DNA of 64,000 bases from contig DASPLL010000087.1 of the NCBI GenBank assembly GCA_035627615.1, positions 62,001 through 126,000 on the forward strand, in the 5' to 3' direction. Origin of the DNA: BRH-c25 sp035627615 (lineage in GTDB: Bacteria; Bacillota; Clostridia; Lutisporales; Lutisporaceae). The translations under genes were made by a program, and so were the position numbers. Shown here piece by piece: positions 24,053 to 32,734 of the stretch (position 1 is its first letter; every line of letters starts with the position of its first letter). A model generated the notes under the pieces. It was not told the DNA's origin, searched no databases, and was given only the letters and a program-made list of their open reading frames with translations.

Positions 24053-26656
24053 ATGGATATAAACAAGCTGACGCAGAAGGCACAGGAAGCGGTCTTCGAA
24101 GCTCAGAGCCTTGCTGTGAAGCACAACCATCAGACTATTGAAGAAGAGCACCTGCACTTTGCAATAATATCACAGAACGAAGGCCTGATTCCGAAGCTGC
24201 TTTCAAAAATGAACGTGCCTTTTGATTTTTATTATAAAGATGTTTCAGACCTTCTGGAAAAAATCCCGAAGGTTTACGGAGCTACGGCTGTCTCACCTTA
24301 TGTTTCCAGAAAATTTGAAGAGCTATTCATTAAAGCTGATGAAGAAGCAAAAAAATTTCAGGATGAATATATTAGTGTAGAGCATGTATTTCTTGCATTA
24401 ATCGATGGAACAAATACTCCATCGGCAAAAATAATCAAAAAATATGCGATTACCAGAGATAAGTTCTTAAGGGAGCTTTCATCCGTCAGAAGCAGTCAGA
24501 GAGTTACCAGCCAGAATCCTGAGGAAACCTATGAAGCGCTGAAAAAGTTCGGCCGCGACTTAGTGGAGGATGCACGCAGAGGGAAGCTCGACCCGGTTAT
24601 CGGCAGAGATAACGAAATAAGAAGGATAATCAGGATACTTTCCAGAAGGACAAAGAACAATCCTGTGCTTATCGGCGAGCCCGGAGTCGGAAAGACTGCC
24701 GCTGTGGAAGGGCTGGCACAGAGGATTATGAAGGGCGATGTACCTGAGGGACTGAAAAACAAAACCGTTTTTTCACTGGATATGGGCGCTCTTATTGCCG
24801 GCGCCAAATTCAGGGGAGAGTTTGAGGAAAGGCTGAAAGCAGTCCTGAAGGAGATAGAAAAGTCAAACGGCCGGATCATACTGTTCATTGATGAAATCCA
24901 CAATATAGTAGGTGCAGGAAGGGCAGAAGGGGCAATGGATGCTGGCAATCTGCTGAAACCGATGCTTGCAAGGGGTGAGCTGCACTGTATCGGAGCCACC
25001 ACCCTGGATGAATTCAGGAAGCATATTGAAAAGGATGCAGCATTGGAGAGAAGGTTTCAGCCTGTGCTTATCGATGCGCCTGATGTGGAGGATACCATAT
25101 CGATACTCAGGGGACTCAAGGAGAAATTTGAAATACACCACGGAGTCAGGATACAGGACAATGCCCTCATATCCGCAGCAGTGCTTTCAAACAGGTATAT
25201 CAGCGACAGGTTCCTGCCCGACAAGGCAATCGACCTTATAGATGAAGCGGCCGCCATGCTGAGGACTGAGATAGACAGCATGCCCGGAGAGCTTGACGAG
25301 ATCATGAGAAGGATAATGGTACTTACGATAGAGAGGGAAGCGCTGAAGAAAGAGAATGACAAACAGTCTGAAGAGAGGCTGGAGGCACTGAACAGGGAGC
25401 TTTCGGAGCTTAAGTCCTCGGGAGATGCAATGAAAGCCCAATGGGAACTTGAAAAAGAAAACATCAAGAATATACGTGAAATAAAGAAACAAATCGAAGA
25501 GACAAAATCTGAAATAGAAAAGGCTGAGCTGAAGTATGACCTGAACAGGGTAGCGGAATTGAAATATGGCAAGCTAATTGAACTGGAAAAGCAGCTGAAC
25601 AGCGAAAAGTCAAAGCTTGAAAAGAAGCAGAGCATGGGTCAGCTGCTGAAGGAAGAGGTCACAGAAGAGGAGATATCGGAAATAGTATCCAGGTGGACAG
25701 GAATACCCGTGAAAAGGCTTATAGAGAATGAAAGGGAAAAGCTGCTCAGACTGGACGAAATACTTCACAGGAGGGTCATCGGTCAGGAGGAAGCGGTCTC
25801 TGCTGTGGCAGATGCAGTGATAAGGGCAAGAAGCGGTCTCAAGGATCCCAGGAGGCCGATAGGCTCCTTCATATTCCTCGGACCTACAGGGGTAGGAAAG
25901 ACTGAGCTGGCAAAAGCCCTGGCTGAAGCGCTTTTTGACAGTGAGGACAATATAATAAGGATAGACATGTCTGAATATATGGAAAAGCACACAGTAGCAA
26001 GGCTTATAGGCGCACCTCCCGGATATGTGGGCTATGATGAAGGGGGACAGCTGACTGAAGCGGTCAGAAGGAAGCCATACTCGGTATTGCTCTTTGATGA
26101 GATAGAAAAGGCTCATCATGACGTATTCAATGTTTTCCTGCAGATACTTGATGATGGAAGGCTGACGGACAGTCAGGGCAGAACTGTGAACTTCAAGAAC
26201 ACTGTGATAATCATGACCTCAAATATAGGAAGCATGTACCTTCTGGAAGGCGTGGACAGGAACGGCGAACTGAAGCCGGAAGCTGAAGAGGCGGTCAATG
26301 AGGAGCTTAAGCGGCATTTCAGGCCTGAATTCCTGAACAGGGTGGATGACATCGTATTCTTCAAGCCTCTTCTGAAGGAGCAGATAAGAAGGATAATAGA
26401 CCTGCTCTTTGAACAGGTGTCGCTGAGGCTGAAGGACAGGGATATTGAGATTACGCTCAGCGATAACGCAAGGGACTATATAATAAATAATTCCTATGAT
26501 CCTGTCTATGGAGCAAGACCGATCAAGCGTTTCCTCCAAAGGAAGATGGAGACCTCCATAGGAAGGGCTCTGATAGCCGGAGAAATAGCAGATGGCGACA
26601 GTATACTCATTGATGCGGAGGCTGACGAGCTGATTTTTAAAAAACAGAATATTTAG
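24053..26656 (+). CDS. clpB: ATP-dependent disaggregase ClpB
   Basis: An 867-residue Hsp100 chaperone that pulls apart aggregated proteins with DnaK. Order: N-domain with the double Clp repeat (1-145), first AAA+ module with GEPGVGKTA and ILFIDEIHN, the coiled-coil middle domain (about 390-530, rich in Glu/Lys) that marks ClpB, then the second module with GPTGVGKTE, LLFDEIEKAHHDVFN and the C-terminal D2-small domain. No IGF/L loop for ClpP is apparent in the part I read, which agrees with ClpB rather than ClpA/C. The gene is single and preceded by a CtsR box, so it is heat-inducible. Confidence 0.95.
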   Translation: MDINKLTQKAQEAVFEAQSLAVKHNHQTIEEEHLHFAIISQNEGLIPKLLSKMNVPFDFYYKDVSDLLEKIPKVYGATAVSPYVSRKFEELFIKADEEAKKFQDEYISVEHVFLALIDGTNTPSAKIIKKYAITRDKFLRELSSVRSSQRVTSQNPEETYEALKKFGRDLVEDARRGKLDPVIGRDNEIRRIIRILSRRTKNNPVLIGEPGVGKTAAVEGLAQRIMKGDVPEGLKNKTVFSLDMGALIAGAKFRGEFEERLKAVLKEIEKSNGRIILFIDEIHNIVGAGRAEGAMDAGNLLKPMLARGELHCIGATTLDEFRKHIEKDAALERRFQPVLIDAPDVEDTISILRGLKEKFEIHHGVRIQDNALISAAVLSNRYISDRFLPDKAIDLIDEAAAMLRTEIDSMPGELDEIMRRIMVLTIEREALKKENDKQSEERLEALNRELSELKSSGDAMKAQWELEKENIKNIREIKKQIEETKSEIEKAELKYDLNRVAELKYGKLIELEKQLNSEKSKLEKKQSMGQLLKEEVTEEEISEIVSRWTGIPVKRLIENEREKLLRLDEILHRRVIGQEEAVSAVADAVIRARSGLKDPRRPIGSFIFLGPTGVGKTELAKALAEALFDSEDNIIRIDMSEYMEKHTVARLIGAPPGYVGYDEGGQLTEAVRRKPYSVLLFDEIEKAHHDVFNVFLQILDDGRLTDSQGRTVNFKNTVIIMTSNIGSMYLLEGVDRNGELKPEAEEAVNEELKRHFRPEFLNRVDDIVFFKPLLKEQIRRIIDLLFEQVSLRLKDRDIEITLSDNARDYIINNSYDPVYGARPIKRFLQRKMETSIGRALIAGEIADGDSILIDAEADELIFKKQNI

Positions 26657-26710
26657 GTTGCATTAAAGAAGCTTCAAGGAAGAATTAGGCAACCTATGAA
26701 ATCAAGGTAA

Positions 26711-26759
26711 ATGTTTTGCAATATTTGAATTTCGATGTAAGATGTTTATTGCAAAACAT
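26711..26759. other. 13-bp perfect inverted repeat downstream of clpB
   Basis: ATGTTTTGCAATA and TATTGCAAAACAT are perfect complements separated by 23 bases. An 8-bp inverted repeat (TAGGTTGC / GCAACCTA) encloses 26655-26697 just before it. Neither has a T-run, so these could be messenger end structures or a binding site for the gene at 26834. Confidence 0.45.
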
Positions 26760-26773
26760 ATAGCTTATAAAAT

Positions 26774-26801
26774 TTGATTTGTTGGTTTATTATGCTATAT
26801 T
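26774..26801 (+). promoter_or_regulatory. Possible promoter of the MaoC/cupin genes
   Basis: TTGATT and TATATT with a 16-base spacer, about 30 bases before the MaoC gene start. It is only a moderate match. Confidence 0.4.
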
Positions 26802-26833
26802 AATATATAGAGATTATCTAAGGAGGAGATGGA

Positions 26834-27244
26834 ATGGGCAAGACATTTTCGGAAATAAATGTAGGGGATAAAGCCAGCTTTGAGAAGACCATCAGCGAGA
26901 CAGACGTATACATGTTTGCCGGAGTAACTGGAGATATGAACCCTGCACATATAAACCACGAGGCTATGAAAAACACAAAGTTCGGTGGAAGGATAGTCCA
27001 CGGCATGCTGACGGCAGGCCTGGTATCAGCGGTATTGGGAATGCAGCTTCCCGGCTCCGGAACCATATACCTTTCGCAGCAGCTCAACTTCAAAGCTCCT
27101 GTAAAAATGGGAGAGACAATAAAAGCTGTTGCTGAGGTAATAGAGAAGCTTGAAAAGGGCAGGGTAAGGATAAAGACTACCTGCTACAACCAGGATGGGG
27201 TTGAAGTGCTGGATGGAGAGGCACTTGTCATAGCTCCGAAATAA
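26834..27244 (+). CDS. MaoC-like (R)-specific enoyl-CoA hydratase
   Basis: A 136-residue single hot-dog domain protein. The hydratase motif is visible in VTGDMNPAHINHEAM (catalytic Asp and His) and GGRIVHGMLTAGLVSAVLGMQLPG. Members hydrate enoyl-CoA to (R)-3-hydroxyacyl-CoA, often linking fatty-acid oxidation to other pathways (PhaJ type). The ribosome site is AGGAGGAG. It is followed 17 bases later by a cupin gene. In a Clostridium-like genome it may act in butyrate-type or lipid metabolism; the actual substrate is not known. Confidence 0.87.
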   Translation: MGKTFSEINVGDKASFEKTISETDVYMFAGVTGDMNPAHINHEAMKNTKFGGRIVHGMLTAGLVSAVLGMQLPGSGTIYLSQQLNFKAPVKMGETIKAVAEVIEKLEKGRVRIKTTCYNQDGVEVLDGEALVIAPK

Positions 27245-27261
27245 CAGAAGGAGGGACTTTT

Positions 27262-27603
27262 ATGGAGGCAGTAATAAGAAATCAAAGAGATGCAGTGCTT
27301 GAAAAAAGACCTAACCACAGAGAGGTATACGGAAAGCAGCTGACAGTAAATGCAGAAAACGGAAGGCTTTCAGCAAACCTTATAACAATAAAGCCTGAAG
27401 GCGAGATAATACCTCACACCCATGAAGTGCTTGAGGTCATATACATAATCGAAGGTGAAGCCTCGGTTTTGGTCAACGGTGCAAGACAAAAGGGAGAAGC
27501 AGGTACAATACTGGTAGCGCCTGCCGGAAGCGAACATGGAATTCTAAATACCGGAGACAAGGATGTTATCATGTACTGTGTATTTTCACCGGCAATCGCA
27601 TAA
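27262..27603 (+). CDS. Small cupin-domain protein
   Basis: A 113-residue single-domain cupin. Motif 1 is PEGEIIPHTHEVLEVIYIIEGEASV (two His and a Glu as metal ligands) and motif 2 is TILVAPAGSEHGILNTGD (third His). The ribosome site is AAGGAGGG. It forms a two-gene unit with the MaoC gene. Small cupins can be isomerases, dioxygenases or binding proteins, so no function is given. Confidence 0.83.
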   Translation: MEAVIRNQRDAVLEKRPNHREVYGKQLTVNAENGRLSANLITIKPEGEIIPHTHEVLEVIYIIEGEASVLVNGARQKGEAGTILVAPAGSEHGILNTGDKDVIMYCVFSPAIA

Positions 27604-27705
27604 TAACTTTCAGGGCTGTAAGTTACAATGCTTATAGCCCGATTTTGTTTATGGTTACATTTTAATCCAAAAGCACACAATAGAAAAAACGGGCAGAGGT
27701 GCAAT

Positions 27706-28698
27706 ATGTTCGAGATCAGAATGACTGAAAATGAATCAGGCCAGAGGGTGGACAGATTTCTTAGAAAGTACCTTAAGGAATACACTCTTGGAGATATATA
27801 CAAGCTTTTCCGGAAGAACAAGGTCAAGCTTAACGGAAAGCGGGTAAAGGAAAACCAGATGCTCAGCGAGGGGGATCTGCTGCAGCTCTACGTTGAGAAG
27901 CCGGAAGCCGGAGTGAGACAGGAGCTGAGCTTGCCCGGAACCGGAAAAAGCCTGGACATTATTTTTGAGGATGACAATATAATTATTGCAAACAAACCTG
28001 CCGGACTGCTGACTCATCCTGATAAGCCCGGGGACAGTGATACGCTTATAGACAGGGCTCTTTACCATATATACAGGAAAAAAGGGCATGAGCAGTCGGA
28101 GACCTTTTCTCCTGCCGTATGCAACAGGCTGGACCGCAATACAGGTGGAATTGTTATGATAGCCAAGAATTACAAAACCTTAAAGGCAGTGAATCATTCC
28201 ATCAGGGAGAGGGGAATGCAGAAGCTTTACCTGTGCATAGCAGCCGGGAAAATGGATAAAAGCGGAGAGCTGAAAGGCTTTATCAGGAAGGATGAGGGAA
28301 GGAACATTTCTTCGATCCGGCAGACTGATAACGGAGACGGAAAGGAGATACACACCATCTTCAGAACCCTTGGCGTATCAGATCCGGTAAAGGAGCTTGG
28401 AATGCCCTTTTCTCTGCTGGAGGTGGAGCTGGTGACAGGCAGATCCCATCAGATAAGAGCTCACTTTGCAAGCCTGGGGCATCCCCTTGCAGGAGATCTG
28501 AAGTACGGGGATAAGGCTGTCAATGAGTATTTCAGGAAGCAGTACGGACTGAAGCATCAGTTCCTGTATGCGTACAAGGTGGCTTTTCTTGAAGTACATG
28601 AGGATATTAACTATTTAAAGGGTAAAAGCTTTGTAAGCAGGCTGCCGGAGAACTATTCAAAAATTGCCGGCAGGCTGTTCGGGATGGAGGGGATTTAA
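27706..28698 (+). CDS. RluA-family pseudouridine synthase (first of three)
   Basis: A 330-residue RNA pseudouridine synthase. The N-terminal S4 RNA-binding domain (RVDRFLRKYLKEYTLGDIYKLFRKNKVKLNGKRV) is followed by the catalytic domain with PAGLLTHPD and CNRLDRNTGGIVMIAK (catalytic Asp), then VELVTGRSHQIRAHFASLGHPLAGDLKYGD. The frame is open from 27628, but ATG 27706 follows GGGCAGAGGTG and begins the S4 part, so I start there. It abuts a methyltransferase gene with a TTG start. Target uridines (23S rRNA or tRNA) cannot be told apart here. Confidence 0.9.
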   Translation: MFEIRMTENESGQRVDRFLRKYLKEYTLGDIYKLFRKNKVKLNGKRVKENQMLSEGDLLQLYVEKPEAGVRQELSLPGTGKSLDIIFEDDNIIIANKPAGLLTHPDKPGDSDTLIDRALYHIYRKKGHEQSETFSPAVCNRLDRNTGGIVMIAKNYKTLKAVNHSIRERGMQKLYLCIAAGKMDKSGELKGFIRKDEGRNISSIRQTDNGDGKEIHTIFRTLGVSDPVKELGMPFSLLEVELVTGRSHQIRAHFASLGHPLAGDLKYGDKAVNEYFRKQYGLKHQFLYAYKVAFLEVHEDINYLKGKSFVSRLPENYSKIAGRLFGMEGI

Positions 28699-29856
28699 TT
28701 GCTGGAAGCACTGGAGAAGAAGCTCACGAATATTTTGGGGAGTATAGAAGCCAGACTTGAGGAGAACATATTGTTCTTCAAGGAAATTGCCATAGAGTAT
28801 GAAAAGAGCGGAAAGACTGCCGATGCCAGGGTATATGTCAGGGGAGACGAACTGGTCTTTGAGTTCAATAAGGCCAGGACCGTAATAGCTCCCTCTGAAC
28901 TAACGGGTATTATATTGAAGACAGGAAAAGAATACGATAATTGTATGATCAATTATCATGAGAGAGGCAGCAGCATCGCTATAAGCACGGAAAAAAACAA
29001 TGTCAGGGTGAAATACACCGACCGGGAGCAGGAGCCGGCAAAGCTGCATGATGATGTAAGTGCAAGGACAAACAGGACTTACCTTGTCAAAGCGGGTGAA
29101 GCCGACGCCGTACTCAAGGCCATCGGTATACTCACGGCCGACGGCAAGGTGAAAAACGACATGATAAGGAAATACAACCAGATCGATCACTTTGTCGAGC
29201 TTATTGACGGACTTATAAAGGAGCAGGGGAACAAGGACAACATCACTATACTGGACTGTGCCTGCGGCAAATCATACCTTTCCTTCGTGCTGAACTTCTA
29301 CGTAAAGGAGAAGCTGAAGAAAAACTGCTATTTCATAGGCCTGGACATATCGGAGCAGGTTATAGAATCCTCAAGGAAAATAGCGCAGGACCTGGGTTAC
29401 AGGAATATGGAGTTTCATCAGATAGACATTCAGAACTATCAGCCGGGAAGGAAGATAGATATAGTCATAAGCCTTCACGGCTGCGATACGGCTACGGACA
29501 TGGCTATAGCCGCCGGAGTGAGATACGGGGCGGGAGGTATAATCGTAATCCCCTGCTGTCACAGGGAGCTCCTCAGCCAGTATGAATACAAGCCCTTCAG
29601 TGAGATCATCAAGTATGGGGTACTGAAGGCAAGAATAGCTGACGCGCTGACCGACGGTATCAGGGGACTGCTCCTGGAAGCAATGGGCTATGAGGTTTCC
29701 ATAGTGGAATATATTTCACCTCTTGATACTCCGAAGAACCTTATGATAAGGGCTGTCAAAAAAAGCAGCAGGAACAGAAAGGCTTATGACGAATATCTGG
29801 ACCTGAAGGAAAGCCTTGGAATAAGCCCTGCATTGGCAAGATTGCTCAACATTTAG
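28699..29856 (+). CDS. Class I SAM-dependent methyltransferase
   Basis: A 385-residue methyltransferase with an N-terminal domain of about 170 residues and a C-terminal Rossmann fold. Motif I is ILDCACGKSYLSFVLNFYV, followed by YFIGLDISEQVIESSRKIA and IDIVISLHGCDTATDMAIAAGV, then GIIVIPCCHRELLS. The start is TTG, directly after the TAA of the pseudouridine synthase, with GGAGGGG upstream. This arrangement suggests an RNA-modifying operon, which would make it an RNA methyltransferase, but protein or small-molecule substrates are not excluded. Confidence 0.82.
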   Translation: MLEALEKKLTNILGSIEARLEENILFFKEIAIEYEKSGKTADARVYVRGDELVFEFNKARTVIAPSELTGIILKTGKEYDNCMINYHERGSSIAISTEKNNVRVKYTDREQEPAKLHDDVSARTNRTYLVKAGEADAVLKAIGILTADGKVKNDMIRKYNQIDHFVELIDGLIKEQGNKDNITILDCACGKSYLSFVLNFYVKEKLKKNCYFIGLDISEQVIESSRKIAQDLGYRNMEFHQIDIQNYQPGRKIDIVISLHGCDTATDMAIAAGVRYGAGGIIVIPCCHRELLSQYEYKPFSEIIKYGVLKARIADALTDGIRGLLLEAMGYEVSIVEYISPLDTPKNLMIRAVKKSSRNRKAYDEYLDLKESLGISPALARLLNI

Positions 29857-29872
29857 CAAAATAGTGCATAAC

Positions 29873-29912
29873 AAACACCTGCCTTGGAAAAATATAAAGG
29901 AGGTGTTTTTTT
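29873..29912 (+). terminator. Hairpin that combines a terminator with the next gene's ribosome site
   Basis: AAACACCTGCCTT (29873-29885) can pair with AAAGGAGGTGTTT across an 11-base loop, followed by TTTTTTT. The 3' arm contains the ribosome site AAAGGAGGTG of the DUF362 gene (ATG 29913). It can stop the upstream message, and on a readthrough message it would hide the ribosome site. Confidence 0.65.
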
Positions 29913-30836
29913 ATGCGCAAAAGAATAGTCCAGGACCCCCTTGTAGCAATCGTTGATGCTGCAAGCTCCAAAAACTGCATCGAAGATGCATTGAATATAA
30001 TAGAAGCGCCGTCCTTGATCAAACCGGGCAATACTGTGGTGATCACTGCCAATATGGTGGACAGCAAGCCTGCAAGCACCGGCACTGTTGTTCATCCCGA
30101 CCTCCTGAGGAAAATAATCAGGTATGTAAAGAATTTCAATCCTTCAAGAATAGTTGTTGCAGCCGGCTCCGGCGGAGCACCCACACAGCAGGTTTTTGAA
30201 GAAATAGGCTTCAATAGGGTAATAAAAGAAGAAGGGATCGAGTTTGTGGACCTGAATTACGGTCCCTATACAGAGATCAGCCTCAATCATGATATAGTGC
30301 CGATGACTAAAATAAATAAACTATGTGAGCAAATGGATGTACATATTTCCTTTACACCCATAAAAATGCATAAAGAGGCTACAGTCTCCCTTGGAATAAA
30401 AAATGTGGCGCTGTCCTGGCCTCCTGCAGAGATCCACGGAATGCCCAAGAAGAAGCTTGGTATTCATGAGGATCTGCATAATTTCATTGCTGCAATGGGC
30501 GAGGTTATTCCGATAGATATCACCATCCTTTCAGGAATGAACGGTATGATATGGACCGGCCCCAGCGATGGAAAGGCTGTAAGCTCCAACCTTATTGTGG
30601 CAGGTACCGATCCCGTTGCGGCCGATGCAGTGGCTGCACGTATGATGGGCTTGCTGCCCCAGGCGGTGCATTATCTTTTTGAATTGTATAGGAGAGGCCT
30701 GGGCCAGGCTGACGTCAAAAGGATGAAAATGAAAGGAGTGCCTCTTATACAGGCGGAAGAGATATTCAGCATGGCAGCCTTGAATGAAAGCATAGCTATC
30801 GACAGGCCGGCGGTACTGACATTTCATGGAGACTAG
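29913..30836 (+). CDS. DUF362 domain protein
   Basis: A 307-residue soluble protein of the DUF362 group. Recognisable parts are VDAASSKNCIEDALNII, PGNTVVITANMVDSKPAST, VVHPDLLRKIIRYVKNFNPSRIVVAAGSGGAPTQQVFEEIG, ISFTPIKMHKEATVSLGIKNVA and LIVAGTDPVAADAVAARMMG. There is no ferredoxin segment, unlike some family members. The function of the family is not settled. The ribosome site lies inside the preceding hairpin. It has no operon partner on either side. Confidence 0.82.
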   Translation: MRKRIVQDPLVAIVDAASSKNCIEDALNIIEAPSLIKPGNTVVITANMVDSKPASTGTVVHPDLLRKIIRYVKNFNPSRIVVAAGSGGAPTQQVFEEIGFNRVIKEEGIEFVDLNYGPYTEISLNHDIVPMTKINKLCEQMDVHISFTPIKMHKEATVSLGIKNVALSWPPAEIHGMPKKKLGIHEDLHNFIAAMGEVIPIDITILSGMNGMIWTGPSDGKAVSSNLIVAGTDPVAADAVAARMMGLLPQAVHYLFELYRRGLGQADVKRMKMKGVPLIQAEEIFSMAALNESIAIDRPAVLTFHGD

Positions 30837-31175
30837 TATTCATTATTAATGGAAAAAAACGGACATATGAGGAAAATAGCCGAATACGGAGGAGTTTCAG
30901 CAAAGTCTATAGGCTATCTCGAATAGGGACGGATAGAAATGATTAGAAATGGTTAATCGCGTTTTGGCAGGGTTGGAGAGCAAGAAATTGTTAACAAAAT
31001 ATTGTATAATATAATTAAAGAAACGTCAATGATAGTTTGACGAAAAAATAAATCAGTTACAAATTTAGGTTGTGTCGCACAGAGTTCCTTTATATATTAT
31101 TTGGAGGTGTTGATCAAGAGAGAAAGGAAAAAGTTATTATTATCACAACCAAATTTGAAAGAAAGAGGTGTAATC
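30837..31175. other. Intergenic stretch without a supported gene
   Basis: A 26-codon open frame with a starting ATG near 30849 has no ribosome site and no recognisable domain. There is a TATAAT near 31006-31012 without a clear -35 partner. Nothing else is seen. Confidence 0.3.
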
Positions 31176-31337
31176 ATGGATAATAATAAAGTAATACTTT
31201 CGAACCTGAAAAGCTATCCAAAGATGGAAAGATTATTAAAGATTCAGGAAGAATTGGCCAACAACAAGATAATACAGGACGCAAAGGCCAATAATATTCA
31301 AGATGAAAGTTATACAGCAACAAATCCAATAATTTAA
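31176..31337 (+). CDS. Small hypothetical protein (53 residues)
   Basis: I do not recognise it. The protein is charged and mostly helical in appearance (NLKSYPKMERLLKIQEELANNKIIQDAKANN), with no membrane segment or signal peptide. I start at ATG 31176 because AGAGGTG precedes it by 6 bases; the frame is open upstream to 31101. It is followed at once by an intrinsic terminator, which argues that it is a real single-gene unit. Possibly a small regulator or binding partner; no function is given. Confidence 0.6.
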   Translation: MDNNKVILSNLKSYPKMERLLKIQEELANNKIIQDAKANNIQDESYTATNPII

Positions 31338-31346
31338 GTACCGGAG

Positions 31347-31369
31347 GTGCGGAGTGATCCGCACTTTTT
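31347..31369 (+). terminator. Terminator after the small protein gene
   Basis: GTGCGGA-GTGA-TCCGCAC followed by TTTTT. A TATAAT for the following MFS gene lies at 31420-31425. Confidence 0.85.
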
Positions 31370-31461
31370 GCATTTGTGGGTGCAAAGCCGGCTTGCTGAC
31401 ACTTTTTTCATTTTTATGATATAATCAGTAATATGAGAATATTATTTTGTGGGGTAAATAT

Positions 31462-32712
31462 ATGTCAATGAACAGCATAATCAAAAAGAGCTTCCCGGCA
31501 CTGACGCACAGGGACTTCCGGCTTTTCTGGACGGGGCAGTGCATCTCTTTGATCGGCACATGGATGCAGACTGTGGGGCAGGCCTGGCTGGTGTATCAGA
31601 TAACCAATTCTTCCCTTAAGCTTGGCATCATAAGTGCGCTTCAATTCACGCCGATACTTCTTTTTTCACTTCCTGTAGGAGCGTTCATCGACAGGCATTC
31701 CAAGAAGAGACTGCTTTTAATAGTGCAGACCATAATGGCATTGAACGCTTTTCTGCTTGCATTCCTTGTGTGGACGGGTATAGCTTCCTACTGGACTATA
31801 GCCCTTCAGGCGCTGCTTTTAGGAACCATGAACTGCATAGATATGCCGGTGCGCCAGTCGTATATGGTTGAACTGGCGTCAAAGGAGCATCTGATGAATG
31901 CCATCGCACTGAACTCCACTATTTTCAATGCGGCCAGGATTATCGGCCCTGCTATTGCAGGACTTGCCTTCAGTTATTTCGGGGCTACGGTCTGCTTCTT
32001 ATTGAATGGATTGTCCTTCATTCCGGTAATAACAAACATATGCAGGATTAAAAGTGAGGGAAGGGCCATAAAGGAAAGAAGCGGAATAAAAATAAGCCAT
32101 GAAATATTGGAAGGTATAAAATATATCGCCTCCAATCCTGTCATTAACACCACAATACTAATGCTGGGCTTCAGCAATTCCATAGTAATGAATTTCAATA
32201 TACTTATTCCGGTAATGGCCAAGACGGTATTGAACGGAGACTCCAGAGCCTACGGCTTCCTGATGACTGCATTGGGGCTTGGCGCTTTCACAGGCGCGCT
32301 TCTGCTGGCGGTTACCAGCTACAAGGGCTTGAGGATGAAGCTTTTGATGGGGGCTTATCTGAGCTTGAGCATATGTGTTTTTGCAATAGGCTTTCAGACT
32401 AAATTTCTGTATGCCTTTTTGCTGTTCATGCTTGCAGGCTGGTCGATGACCTCTGCTCTGTCCTCCTCCAACACCTGCGTGCAGACCAACTCCCCGGATG
32501 AGATGCGGGGAAGGATCATGAGCGTATACTCTCTGGTGGTGGGAGGAGCAGTACCTATAGGCAGCATTTATGCCGGTACGATGGCCCAGAGCTTCGGCTC
32601 CGGTTTTACCTTCAAAGTAAGCGGAATAGCAGGTATTGTGTTCATGCTTGGGGTTATAATATTAAGGTACAAACTGGTCGTGAACCATAAAGCCCGGATT
32701 ATTGGCGCATAA
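31462..32712 (+). CDS. MFS transporter of the EntS-like (MFS_3) type
   Basis: A 416-residue 12-helix exporter of the major facilitator superfamily. Seen are FRLFWTGQCISLIGTWMQTVGQAWLVYQITNSS at the N-terminus, the loop 2-3 motif PVGAFIDRHSKKRLLLIV, ALLLGTMNCIDMPVRQSYMVEL, and the repeat-half motif QTNSPDEMRGRIMSVYSLVVGGAVPIGS. Members export siderophores, drugs or other small molecules. The ATG at 31462 follows GTGGGGT. It stands 22 bases before a pseudouridine synthase gene, which may be in the same message. Confidence 0.88.
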   Translation: MSMNSIIKKSFPALTHRDFRLFWTGQCISLIGTWMQTVGQAWLVYQITNSSLKLGIISALQFTPILLFSLPVGAFIDRHSKKRLLLIVQTIMALNAFLLAFLVWTGIASYWTIALQALLLGTMNCIDMPVRQSYMVELASKEHLMNAIALNSTIFNAARIIGPAIAGLAFSYFGATVCFLLNGLSFIPVITNICRIKSEGRAIKERSGIKISHEILEGIKYIASNPVINTTILMLGFSNSIVMNFNILIPVMAKTVLNGDSRAYGFLMTALGLGAFTGALLLAVTSYKGLRMKLLMGAYLSLSICVFAIGFQTKFLYAFLLFMLAGWSMTSALSSSNTCVQTNSPDEMRGRIMSVYSLVVGGAVPIGSIYAGTMAQSFGSGFTFKVSGIAGIVFMLGVIILRYKLVVNHKARIIGA

Positions 32713-32734
32713 AAAAGCATAGAGGGGCATTGAA

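Noticed and set aside
30849..30926. Short frame of about 25 codons starting with ATG after DUF362
   Set aside because: No ribosome site and no similarity; treated as chance.
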